A stretch of 64,000 nt of DNA from Methyloversatilis thermotolerans (GTDB lineage Bacteria > Pseudomonadota > Gammaproteobacteria > Burkholderiales > Rhodocyclaceae), in NCBI RefSeq assembly GCF_000372885.1, contig NZ_KB889967.1, positions 2,555,430-2,619,429 of the forward strand. The letters run 5' to 3'. The notes beneath the pieces are model-generated. The model ran no database searches, was not told the DNA's origin, and was given only the letters and a program-made list of their open reading frames with translations. Of the stretch, positions 1 through 6,936 are shown one piece after another (positions within the stretch are counted from its first letter, which is position 1; every line of letters starts with the position of its first letter). Position numbers and translations under genes: made by a program.

Positions 1-434
1 CACAAGAACTCGCCCGCACCACAAACGGAGCCGGTGTTTGGTGGGAGCGGGCTTGCCCGCGATTGCGGCCTGGAACGAAGCCCGCGGCCTTCAAGCGCCG
101 CATCGCGGCCAGAGGCCGCTCCCACAAGAACTCGCCCGCATCACAAACGGAGCCGGGGTTTGGTGGGAGCGGGCTTGCCCGCGATTGCGGCCTGGAACGA
201 AGCCTGCGGCGTGCCAATGCCGCATCGCGGCCAGAGGCCGCTCCCACAAGAACTCGCCCGCACCACAAACGGAGCCGGTGTTTGGTGGGAGCGGGCTTGC
301 CCGCGATTGCGGCCTCGAACGAAGCCCGCGGCCCACACACGCCGCATCGCGGCCAGAGGCCGCTCCCACAACAGCTCGCCAGAACCGCGAACAAAGCCCG
401 GTTTTGTGGGGAGCAGCCTTGTGGTCGCACCTGC
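1..434. repeat. Tandem 122-bp units with REPIN-like palindromes
   Basis: Near-identical units begin at 1, 123 and 245, with a decayed fourth from 367 to about 434. Each unit carries an 85-bp palindrome (41-125, 163-247, 285-369) bounded by GTGGGAGCGG and its complement CCGCTCCCAC. The left half has its own small hairpin (GCGGGC-TT-GCCCGC) and the right half another (GCGGCC-AGA-GGCCGC), the layout of two inverted REP sequences (REPIN/BIME). The left half resembles, from memory, REPs common in Pseudomonas. The array touches the window edge and may continue outside. No RAYT transposase gene is present in the window. Confidence 0.85.
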
Positions 435-524
435 ACGACAGGGTGTCGAAATGTTTTACAGCACTGGTCTCGTACATTTTGTTTCGCACGCAAACCACTG
501 ATTCAGATAAGAACGGTTCGCAAT

Positions 525-540
525 CGGTATGCATCTTGCA
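525..540 (+). promoter_or_regulatory. Sigma-54 promoter candidate for the PEP-CTERM gene at 585
   Basis: CGGTATGCATCTTGCA has GG (526-527) and GC (538-539) at the exact 12-bp offset of -24/-12 promoters (consensus TGGCACG-N4-TTGCA). It lies 45 bp before the start codon. The -24 half is weaker than in the copies at 15942 and 41947. Confidence 0.5.
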
Positions 541-584
541 GCGGACGGAAGCTCGCTTCGACATCGTCCCGCCAGGAGGTCCAC

Positions 585-1541
585 ATGTCACATGCCCGCG
601 TTTCCGTTCTCGTTCCGCTTGCCCTGCTCGCCGCACTGTCCGCACCTGCGCACGCCACCACCCAGGTGCAATGGGTTACCCCCATGGCAGACGACATAGT
701 GAGCGGTAGCGGCCTGCAGTCGATCAACCTCGACGAAACGCCCTTCGTGTCAGAAGACGGCGTAGCGTTCGTCGGCAAGGCGCAGGGGGATGACAGCACG
801 GGCACGGTGCGCGTGTACAGCGAAATCGACAGCCGCGGAGTAGGCGGCGTGCCGGATCTGCTGATCGGTTCGTCGGTCGCCATGACCACCAGCAGTGGCA
901 CGCTGCTGTCCAGTGCCGGCGGCGGCCCGGTGGATGTCACTTTCGTGCTGAGCTTCGACGGCAGCTTCCACACCTACAGCGGTAACGTATTCCACCAACT
1001 GGTGGCCACGCTCACGCTGAGCGTGCCTTCGGCGACGGTCGCATTCACCAATGTGACCTATCAGTCGCAGCTCACCTTCCGTACCGACCTTCTCGACGAA
1101 ACGGCGGTGAATACCGAAAGCAAGGGAAATGTCACCTATTTCGAGCCCGGTTTCGTCTATGTGGACGAACCTTATGCCAGCGCCAGCAGTACCGTGGTGA
1201 GCGATGACATGGACGACCTGATCGGCGAAGTGCGGCTCACGGTGACGATGGCGCCGGGCCAGAGCTTCGTGCTGACAAACGGACTGAGTACCCAGGTGAC
1301 ACCCGAACCCATCCTGCCCGCATCCGGCGCCTTCGACTACAGCCAGTCCTGGGGAGCGGTCGACGGCTTCAACACCGGCCGGCTCAGCATCCTGCTGCCG
1401 GAGGGCTATGCGCTCGAAGGCAATACCGGGCTGCTTACCAACGCGGTGGTCGCACCGCCAGTGCCCGAACCGGCCTCCTGGGGGATGATGGCCGCCGGTC
1501 TGGCCGTACTGGGCGGATTCGCCCGCCGCCGCGCACGCTGA
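585..1541 (+). CDS. PEP-CTERM sorting domain protein
   Basis: An exported 318-residue protein. The start at 585 is chosen because a strong AGGAGGT lies at 574-580 and a clean signal peptide follows (ending near APAHA, residue 24). The C-terminus (about residues 293-318) is a classic PEP-CTERM tail: VPEP, a hydrophobic helix and an arginine cluster (RRRAR). The family is sorted by exosortase and is usually linked to exopolysaccharide or floc matrix. The Ser/Thr/Val-rich middle is not recognised. A sigma-54 promoter match lies just upstream. The partner exosortase is not in this window. Confidence 0.9.
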   Translation: MSHARVSVLVPLALLAALSAPAHATTQVQWVTPMADDIVSGSGLQSINLDETPFVSEDGVAFVGKAQGDDSTGTVRVYSEIDSRGVGGVPDLLIGSSVAMTTSSGTLLSSAGGGPVDVTFVLSFDGSFHTYSGNVFHQLVATLTLSVPSATVAFTNVTYQSQLTFRTDLLDETAVNTESKGNVTYFEPGFVYVDEPYASASSTVVSDDMDDLIGEVRLTVTMAPGQSFVLTNGLSTQVTPEPILPASGAFDYSQSWGAVDGFNTGRLSILLPEGYALEGNTGLLTNAVVAPPVPEPASWGMMAAGLAVLGGFARRRAR

Positions 1542-1653
1542 CGGGCGCGCCTGCGCCGGCACGGCATCATGCCGGCGCGCTGCGCAGACGATGCAATGTC
1601 GTTAAGATGTGCGGCCGCGCATGCCATGATCCGTTCCGGCATGTTTCGCCCAC

Positions 1654-2322
1654 ATGCCCACCGGATCGCATCCCTTGCGCACCACGCTCACCCTGCGCGA
1701 AGCAGGCATCGTTTCCGCCATCTGCTTCGGTCTGCCGGTCGCGCTGGCGCTGCAGTCCGCTGCCCGTGACTTTCCGGTCGAGGGCTTCTCAGACACCGGC
1801 ATGCTCTGGCTGTGCATGTTCGAGGTTTCGGCCGCGATCGCTGCAGTCGCTTTCCTGCGCATGCAGCAGCAGGATCTCCAGCCACTGGTTCCCCGCCCCA
1901 CCCTGACCGGGTGCGTGGCCGGCGTCGCGCTCGCCTTCCTGGCGTGGTTGATCGCCGTGCTCGTCACACTGCCATTCGACGGCAGTTCGGGCAGCGAACA
2001 CGTACGGCAGATGATGTTCGTGTCACAACCTTCGGCGGCCGTCGTCGTGCTGACCGCCATGGTCAACGGCGCCTTCGAGGAAGTGTTCCTGCTGGGCGTG
2101 CTGACGCGCGGCCTGCGCGGATTCGGGCTGTCGGTCGCGATCGGGCTGCCGGTGCTGCTGCGCGCGTTCTGTCACCTCTACCAGGGTCCGGTCGGCATGG
2201 TTTCGGTCGTTGCCATCGGCCTGACCTTCTCGCTGCAGTACATCCGCAGTGGCGATCTGTGGCCACCCGTATTCGCGCACATGCTCTGGGACGTACTGCC
2301 CTTCTGCATATCCGGCGAGTGA
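1654..2322 (+). CDS. CPBP family intramembrane metalloprotease
   Basis: A 222-residue membrane protein with several hydrophobic helices. The C-terminal half carries the CPBP (Abi/CAAX-protease-like) signature: an EE pair in GAFEEVFLLGVL, a His in FCHLYQG and a final HMLWD motif. These Glu and His residues form the metal site in the family. The physiological substrate is unknown. Upstream spacing to the PEP-CTERM gene is about 110 bp, so it is probably a separate unit. It converges on msrA. Confidence 0.8.
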   Translation: MPTGSHPLRTTLTLREAGIVSAICFGLPVALALQSAARDFPVEGFSDTGMLWLCMFEVSAAIAAVAFLRMQQQDLQPLVPRPTLTGCVAGVALAFLAWLIAVLVTLPFDGSSGSEHVRQMMFVSQPSAAVVVLTAMVNGAFEEVFLLGVLTRGLRGFGLSVAIGLPVLLRAFCHLYQGPVGMVSVVAIGLTFSLQYIRSGDLWPPVFAHMLWDVLPFCISGE

Positions 2323-2335
2323 TCGGCGCACCCGG

Positions 2336-2845
2336 TCAGGCGGCCGGGCCGCGTTCCGGCAACACCCAGCCGGGCCGCGGGAAGTGGCAGGTGTAGCCGT
2401 CCGGATAGCGCTGCAGGTAATCCTGATGTTCCGGCTCGGCTTCCCAGAAATCGCCCACCGGCTCGACTTCGGTGACGACCTTGCCCGGCCACAGCCCGGA
2501 GGCGTCGACGTCGGCGATGGTGCGCAGCGCCTCTTCGCGCTGAGCGTCATTCACGTAGTAGATGGCCGAGCGGTAGGACAGTCCGACGTCGTTGCCCTGC
2601 CGGTTCCGGGTGGTCGGGTCGTGGATCTGGAAGAAGAACTCGAGCAACTGGCGATAGCTGATGAGCGCCGGATCGAACAGGATCTCTATGCCCTCGGCGT
2701 GCGTGCCGTGGTTGCGATAGGTGGCGTTCGGCACATCGCCGCCGGTATAGCCCACCCGGCTCCCGAGCACGCCCGGCAGACGACGGATCAGATCCTGCAT
2801 GCCCCAGAAGCAGCCACCGGCCAGCACCGCGCGTTCAACACTCAT
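2336..2845 (-). CDS. msrA: Peptide-methionine (S)-S-oxide reductase MsrA
   Basis: Repairs the S-epimer of methionine sulfoxide. The 169-residue protein has the catalytic GCFWG near residue 11, followed by [12 protein letters not shown] and the [18 protein letters not shown] stretch typical of MsrA. An AGGA element precedes the ATG. It lies 18 bp downstream of msrB on the same strand, so both epimer-specific reductases are probably co-transcribed. No signal peptide is seen, so it should act in the cytoplasm. Confidence 0.96.
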   Translation of the reverse strand: MSVERAVLAGGCFWGMQDLIRRLPGVLGSRVGYTGGDVPNATYRNHGTHAEGIEILFDPALISYRQLLEFFFQIHDPTTRNRQGNDVGLSYRSAIYYVNDAQREEALRTIADVDASGLWPGKVVTEVEPVGDFWEAEPEHQDYLQRYPDGYTCHFPRPGWVLPERGPAA

Positions 2846-2863
2846 CGCTGCATCCTCCCGCCC

Positions 2864-3313
2864 TCACTCGGGCACCATCACCTGATCAAGATATTCGCCA
2901 TAGCCCTGCGCTTCCATGTCGTCGCGATGGATGAAACGCAGCGACGCGGAATTGATGCAGTAACGCAGCCCGCCGCGGTCCGGCGGGCCGTCCTCGAACA
3001 CGTGGCCGAGATGGCTGTCGCCATGCGCCGAGCGCACTTCGGTCCGTATCATGCCGTGCGTGGTGTCGCGCAGTTCCACCACGTGCGCCGGCTCGATCGG
3101 ACGGGTGAAGCTGGGCCAGCCGCAACCGGATTCGTACTTGTCGGTGGACGCGAACAGCGGCTCGCCGGACACGATGTCCACATAGATGCCCGGTTCCTTG
3201 TTGCGCAGATATTCGCCGGTACCCGGATACTCGGTGCCGTTTTCCTGGGTCACCCGGTACTGTTCCGGATCGAGGCGGGCGATCGCCTCGGCTGATTTCG
3301 TATAGTTCTTCAT
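2864..3313 (-). CDS. msrB: Peptide-methionine (R)-S-oxide reductase MsrB
   Basis: A 149-residue enzyme reducing the R-epimer of protein methionine sulfoxide. [21 protein letters not shown] and the catalytic Cys in [11 protein letters not shown] are present. The paired CxxC zinc-binding cysteines of many MsrBs are missing, so this is the zinc-free form. The reading frame stays open upstream, but the ATG at 3313 is chosen for its adjacent AGGAGGACCT. First gene of an msrB-msrA pair. Confidence 0.96.
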   Translation of the reverse strand: MKNYTKSAEAIARLDPEQYRVTQENGTEYPGTGEYLRNKEPGIYVDIVSGEPLFASTDKYESGCGWPSFTRPIEPAHVVELRDTTHGMIRTEVRSAHGDSHLGHVFEDGPPDRGGLRYCINSASLRFIHRDDMEAQGYGEYLDQVMVPE

Positions 3314-3472
3314 AGGTCCTCCTGTGCGGCGATAGACAGCACGGACCACGCCGGGGTTCGCCCCGCAGCGCCCGCTGCGCCGCCTCGGCGTCAAGCGACT
3401 CCGGGTGCGCATCCCCGCGGCGAGGTCGAGCCGGGAAAACCGGGTATCGGGTGCGTCCACAGTCGGTCGTAT

Positions 3473-3886
3473 TCAGCGCATTGCGTCGAGAGTGCGCTGA
3501 AGCCAGTCCGCAGCGTCGATCAAGGCGTCGAGCAGAGCCGGCTCGATATCGACCACGCCTTGGTACTCCGCAAGATTGCGGCGCTGGTGGGACTTGTCGA
3601 GCACCCGCCAGATTTCGGGCCCGGCGCCCAATGTGTGCGGCAGGCACTGGAACACCGGATAGCGATTGTCCGAGCGGAAACCCTTCTTGCGCACTGCGGC
3701 CAGCGCCAGCGAATGTGCCGCGTTGTACGCAAGGTCGAAGCGGCTTTCCGGTGCAAGCGCGGTATTGTGCGCATCGCACAAGCGGGCCGCGGCGGACCGG
3801 ATGAGCCCATCGAACTCGCGCTCGCTGGGCGTTTCTTCTTTCAGCTTGCCGGGGCCGACCAGCTTACGCAGATTCTGCAATGTCAT
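3473..3886 (-). CDS. HEPN domain protein, probable toxin
   Basis: A 137-residue helical protein. The C-terminal KSHQRRNLAEYQG resembles the conserved block of SAV_6107-type HEPN proteins, many of which are RNase toxins. It overlaps the 3' end of the winged-helix nucleotidyltransferase gene by 23 bp, the usual HEPN-MNT organisation in which the MNT protein neutralises or AMPylates the HEPN partner. Toxicity here is inferred from family and context. The strict RX4-6H catalytic motif of HepT is not obvious, so the activity is uncertain. Confidence 0.7.
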   Translation of the reverse strand: MTLQNLRKLVGPGKLKEETPSEREFDGLIRSAAARLCDAHNTALAPESRFDLAYNAAHSLALAAVRKKGFRSDNRYPVFQCLPHTLGAGPEIWRVLDKSHQRRNLAEYQGVVDIEPALLDALIDAADWLQRTLDAMR

Positions 3887-4472
3887 GGTCGTTGCCGATC
3901 AGATGGATACGCGGTTGCGCCATCAGTTGCGCGACGAAGGGGTTGTCGTCCTGCAGCCTCTTGCGCCAGTCCACCCGCGAATACAGAGTGGGGCTCACCT
4001 TGCGGCCGATGACCGTTTCAACCTCCGTCAGCGCGCCGTACAGCTCGCCGTACGCGAGCGTGTCGCTCACCACCAGCAGATCGACATCACTGTCCGCGCC
4101 CTCGGTGCCGCGTGCAACCGAGCCATAAACGAAGGCGAGCACGATCTGTTCGACGAAGGGCGACAGCGCCTGCCGCAACTGATCGGCAACGCCCATGGTC
4201 TTGGCGGCAAGGGCGCGCAGCTCCGCGAACACTGGAGAGTCCGGGTTGGCCTGATAGAGCGTCTGGTTGCCACGCCGGCTCACCGTCACCAGCCCGGCCG
4301 CCGCCAGCTTCTTCAACTCGCGACTGACGGCGCCGCCCCCCGACTGCGCGCGCCGCACGATTTCGTTGGTATGAAAGCGCTGTCCGGCACGACCGAACAA
4401 CAGGCCCAGCACCCGCTGCTGGGTCCCCGTGAACAGCGCTGCAGCAATGGAGAGGCGCTCATTCGATCCCAT
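3864..4472 (-). CDS. Winged-helix / nucleotidyltransferase (MNT) protein, probable antitoxin
   Basis: The N-terminal ~80 residues form an ArsR-like winged helix (FHTNEIVRRAQSGGGAVSRE, then GNQTLYQ). The C-terminal part is a minimal nucleotidyltransferase with the YGSVARGTEGADSDVDLLVV signature (GS followed by DxD). The family partners with HEPN toxins, and a DNA-binding half suggests autoregulation. The ATG at 4472 gives 202 residues. A TTG at 4517 would add 15 residues but would place both operator palindromes inside the gene. The HEPN gene overlaps downstream. Confidence 0.75.
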   Translation of the reverse strand: MGSNERLSIAAALFTGTQQRVLGLLFGRAGQRFHTNEIVRRAQSGGGAVSRELKKLAAAGLVTVSRRGNQTLYQANPDSPVFAELRALAAKTMGVADQLRQALSPFVEQIVLAFVYGSVARGTEGADSDVDLLVVSDTLAYGELYGALTEVETVIGRKVSPTLYSRVDWRKRLQDDNPFVAQLMAQPRIHLIGNDHDIAESA

Positions 4473-4500
4473 AACGGGAATGATAGATCCCTTTTTGGGA
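4467..4500. promoter_or_regulatory. Twin TCCC-N5-GGGA operator of the HEPN-MNT pair
   Basis: Two palindromes, TCCCATAACGGGA (4467-4479) and TCCCTTTTTGGGA (4488-4500), have centres 21 bp apart, two helical turns, so both face the same side of DNA. The first overlaps the proposed start codon at 4472. The winged helix of the gene product is the obvious candidate ligand. Confidence 0.6.
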
Positions 4501-4639
4501 TTGACCCAGGGCTGCAATACAGCCCAGCTCTCGTGGAAACCATTCCTTGAAGGAAGGCGGGCAGCGAAGCGCCGTTGATCGGATGTCGCGTCGCGGGAGG
4601 AAGGAATTGTTGCTACGTCCCCGAAAACGATCCATCAGG

Positions 4640-4708
4640 GTGCGTCCCCCTATTGTTCTCTATTGTTTACGCCTGCCGTAGCGGGTCAGCTTGAGCGAGG
4701 GGTTAGGC
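4640..4708 (-). other. Partial integron attC-like site
   Basis: Read on the minus strand, the site starts with the core GCCTAAC (complement of 4702-4708) and continues CCCTCGCTCAAGCTGACCCG, the typical left half of an attC recombination site. The matching right half ending in GTTRRRY is not found before the toxin-antitoxin locus, so the site is truncated or decayed. The TAA stop of the preceding gene lies inside the core. Confidence 0.6.
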
Positions 4709-5806
4709 CTCAGCCTGCGGCAGGTACGAGGCGATTGTTGCGTGGAGCTGTGCGGTGAAGTTGTAGATGTCGTCGGGCGTTTCGATCGCGACGACTTCCT
4801 CTTCCTTCTTATCGTTGAACAAGCCAAGGCGCAACTTCTCACGATTGTTGAACCTTAGCCGGCAGATCGGCTTACGATTGTTGTCGTCAAGAAGAATGGC
4901 GCAGTATGTCTGCGCATCTCGCATGACAACGCGCTTCGTTGGGACGATTCCCCGAAGGATGGCGCGGACTATGTGAAAGCCTTCCAGCTCTTCGGCTGAA
5001 GTGACGACCTGCGGCTCCGCCTGAGCTGGAGAGCCCTCGGGGGCTGCTGCAGCTGCGGCAACCACGACTGGTTCCGAGACTGAGACAGACTCAGGTGCCA
5101 TTGCGCCCTTCAGGCGCTCGTTGATCCGTTCACCGATGAGTTGCTCGAAGGCGCGGCGCGTAATTAGCGTGAACTGGTCTCGTATCGCCGGTGTGAATCG
5201 GCGACTACCGACCAGTTCCGACGACACGAGGCGTACAAAGTCCTCTGAAGGACTGACCATCCATTCCGCGAGCTTGGTCTGAATTGCTCGGGTGTACTTC
5301 AGCTCGTTGGCAGTAGTGAGAATGGTTTCAAGGTCAAACGCTGACTTCGCGAACTTCTTGAGTTCTTCTACGTCACGTTCCTTGAAGTCCAGAATGTTGA
5401 ACTCAAAGAACGGCTTTTCGTCCATCTTGTTCGGCTGTTCCAAGTCGGTAAAGAACCTGTACAAGAGACCGTTGGTAAGCACTCCAAAGCGTGCTGCTGT
5501 GACGTGAAAGTAGCGGAACAGCTGACCGGCATGGTTGATATTCAATTCCGCGCCGGCCTTCTTGCATTCAAACAAGATGATCGGCTTGCCGTCTTTGAGG
5601 ATCGCATAGTCGACCTTCTCGCCCTTCTTCGTCCCTACGTCTGCGACCAACTCTGGATTGACTTCCGTGGGGTCGAAGACGTTGTAGCCAAGAATCTGGA
5701 TCAGGGGCATCACCATTGCGTTCTTGGTCGCCTCCTCGGTCTGGATCATCGAGCGAGTGTTGGCGATACGTGTGGCGAGGACGCGAAGCTGGTCAATGAA
5801 GTCCAC
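4703..5806 (-). CDS. Restriction-endonuclease-like protein (HsdR N-terminal type nuclease domain)
   Basis: A 367-residue protein. Residues ~20-120 resemble the N-terminal nuclease domain of type I restriction HsdR, with a PD-(D/E)xK pattern: Asp in VDYAILKDGK, then FECKK (ExK). An Ala/Pro/Glu-rich linker (~250-275) leads to a C-terminal domain rich in charged residues that I do not recognise. GTG start with AGGGAGAA upstream. No methylase, specificity or helicase gene is adjacent, so it is not a complete restriction system. Base composition is visibly less GC-rich than its neighbours, and integron core sites flank it, both signs of transfer. Confidence 0.65.
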   Translation of the reverse strand: MDFIDQLRVLATRIANTRSMIQTEEATKNAMVMPLIQILGYNVFDPTEVNPELVADVGTKKGEKVDYAILKDGKPIILFECKKAGAELNINHAGQLFRYFHVTAARFGVLTNGLLYRFFTDLEQPNKMDEKPFFEFNILDFKERDVEELKKFAKSAFDLETILTTANELKYTRAIQTKLAEWMVSPSEDFVRLVSSELVGSRRFTPAIRDQFTLITRRAFEQLIGERINERLKGAMAPESVSVSEPVVVAAAAAAPEGSPAQAEPQVVTSAEELEGFHIVRAILRGIVPTKRVVMRDAQTYCAILLDDNNRKPICRLRFNNREKLRLGLFNDKKEEEVVAIETPDDIYNFTAQLHATIASYLPQAEA

Positions 5807-5869
5807 GTGATCTTCTCCCTTGAAGCGAATGGCGTGTTTGTAACATGCAGCCGCGCAGTGGCGTGTGTT

Positions 5870-5881
5870 CTGAGGCCTAAC
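5870..5881 (-). other. Integron core site (GTTAGGC) at the 5' end of the cassette
   Basis: CTGAGGCCTAAC reads GTTAGGCCTCAG on the minus strand, a GTTRRRY core. The 11-bp block CTGAGGCCTAA is the exact inverted copy of TTAGGCCTCAG at 4703-4713 beyond the other end of the gene. Together they delimit a cassette-like unit of about 1.2 kb. Confidence 0.55.
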
Positions 5882-5890
5882 GAATAGGGT

Positions 5891-5946
5891 TTATCCCCCG
5901 CGAGAGGACAGTTGCTGGAAGCGCCCTGGTCAATTGCGGGGGATAA
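5891..5946. repeat. 11-bp inverted repeat, 34-bp spacer
   Basis: TTATCCCCCGC (5891-5901) is matched by its exact complement GCGGGGGATAA (5936-5946). The spacer is too long for a simple terminator. The repeat sits between the integron core site and the IS91 remnant in a 417-bp stretch (5807-6223) in which I see no gene. It may be a recombination scar. Confidence 0.5.
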
Positions 5947-6223
5947 GCCGTGTTGAACTGAACCGCCGCTCAGGCGGTGATATTGAGGATTCTATGCGCG
6001 GGCAATGCCTGTTGAATAGCGTCATCGACCTCGAAGCCGCTGCGCTCATCCTTTCGGACGAGACGCCCGTGCGCGAAGGCCCCGCGTGCGCGGCAAATCA
6101 TGTCGTGCCGGGGCTGGGCGCGCGCCGGAATCGGCGATTTCTGGGCCTGCAGACAACAGTCGTACCTCCGGCTCCTGCGCAATCCGGTCGCGGGCATTCC
6201 TGACGGGCGCGGCACCTTCGGGG

Positions 6224-6868
6224 TCATGGTGGTCCATCGCGTACCCGCGCACCGGTGTGCATCCGTGCGATGGGCGCAGCATGCGTGATCCGTGGTGTGC
6301 AGATTTCGACCGTGCGCCAGCGCCCGCACGAGCAGTACGGGCAGCGCGCCAGATCCAGCGATGCGACCCGGCGCAGAAACGCCTGGGCGGTTTCGATGGC
6401 AGGCATCTGCGGTTCGGGCACGTGCAGCGCGGCCCGCGCCTGCGCCAGGCGCTGCGCCTTGTGCCGGGGCGCGAGCAGTCCGTAGTGACGGATGCGCTTG
6501 AAGCCACGCGGCAGCACGTGGCGCATGAAGCGGGCGATGAACTCCTGTGCGGGCAGGCTCACCGTGCGCCGCCCATGATCGGGGCCTGGGCGCACGCGCA
6601 GTCTGATCTGACCCTGCTCGATACTGAGGATGCGCTCGTTCGAGATCGCCACCCGGTGCGTGTAGCGCGCCAGATAGTCCAGTACCTGGGCCGGTCCGCC
6701 AGCGGGCAGCTTGGCATAGACCACCCAGTGCAGATGGGTGCGCAGGTCCTGCCCCCAGGTGTGCGGCACCAGCGTCACCGTCGGCTCGGCATCGAGCCAG
6801 CGCGCACTGCTGGCCAACTCAAGCAGCGTGCCTGCGGCCTGGCTGCGCCAGCGCGACGCGTAAGCACT
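6224..6868 (-). mobile_element. IS91-family transposase remnant, N-terminally truncated
   Basis: The open frame reads from a stop at 6869-6871 down to 6224, about 214 residues without a proper start. It matches the C-terminal half of Y2/HUH transposases: LVPHTWGQDLRTHLHW retains part of the HUH region, YLARYTHRVAISNERI is the tyrosine block, and CPYCSCGRWR is the C-terminal cysteine motif. Complete family members are about 400 residues, and the N-terminal zinc region is gone. The element is therefore dead. Confidence 0.75.
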
Positions 6869-6936
6869 TCAGACGGCCGGCAGACGCCGGACAGCACAAA
6901 CCGAGATAATGACTGGCTCACCTTCGCCGCCCCGCC

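Noticed and set aside
1-434. Possible CRISPR array because of regular repetition
   Set aside because: The period is 122 bp with nearly identical linkers, not short repeats with unique spacers, and no cas genes are present.
1553-1580. Terminator after the first PEP-CTERM gene
   Set aside because: GCGCCGGCA and TGCCGGCGC can pair, but the loop is 8 bases and no T tract follows.
4703-5806. Complete type I restriction system
   Set aside because: Only an HsdR-N-like nuclease gene is present; no helicase portion, methylase or specificity gene is found on either side.
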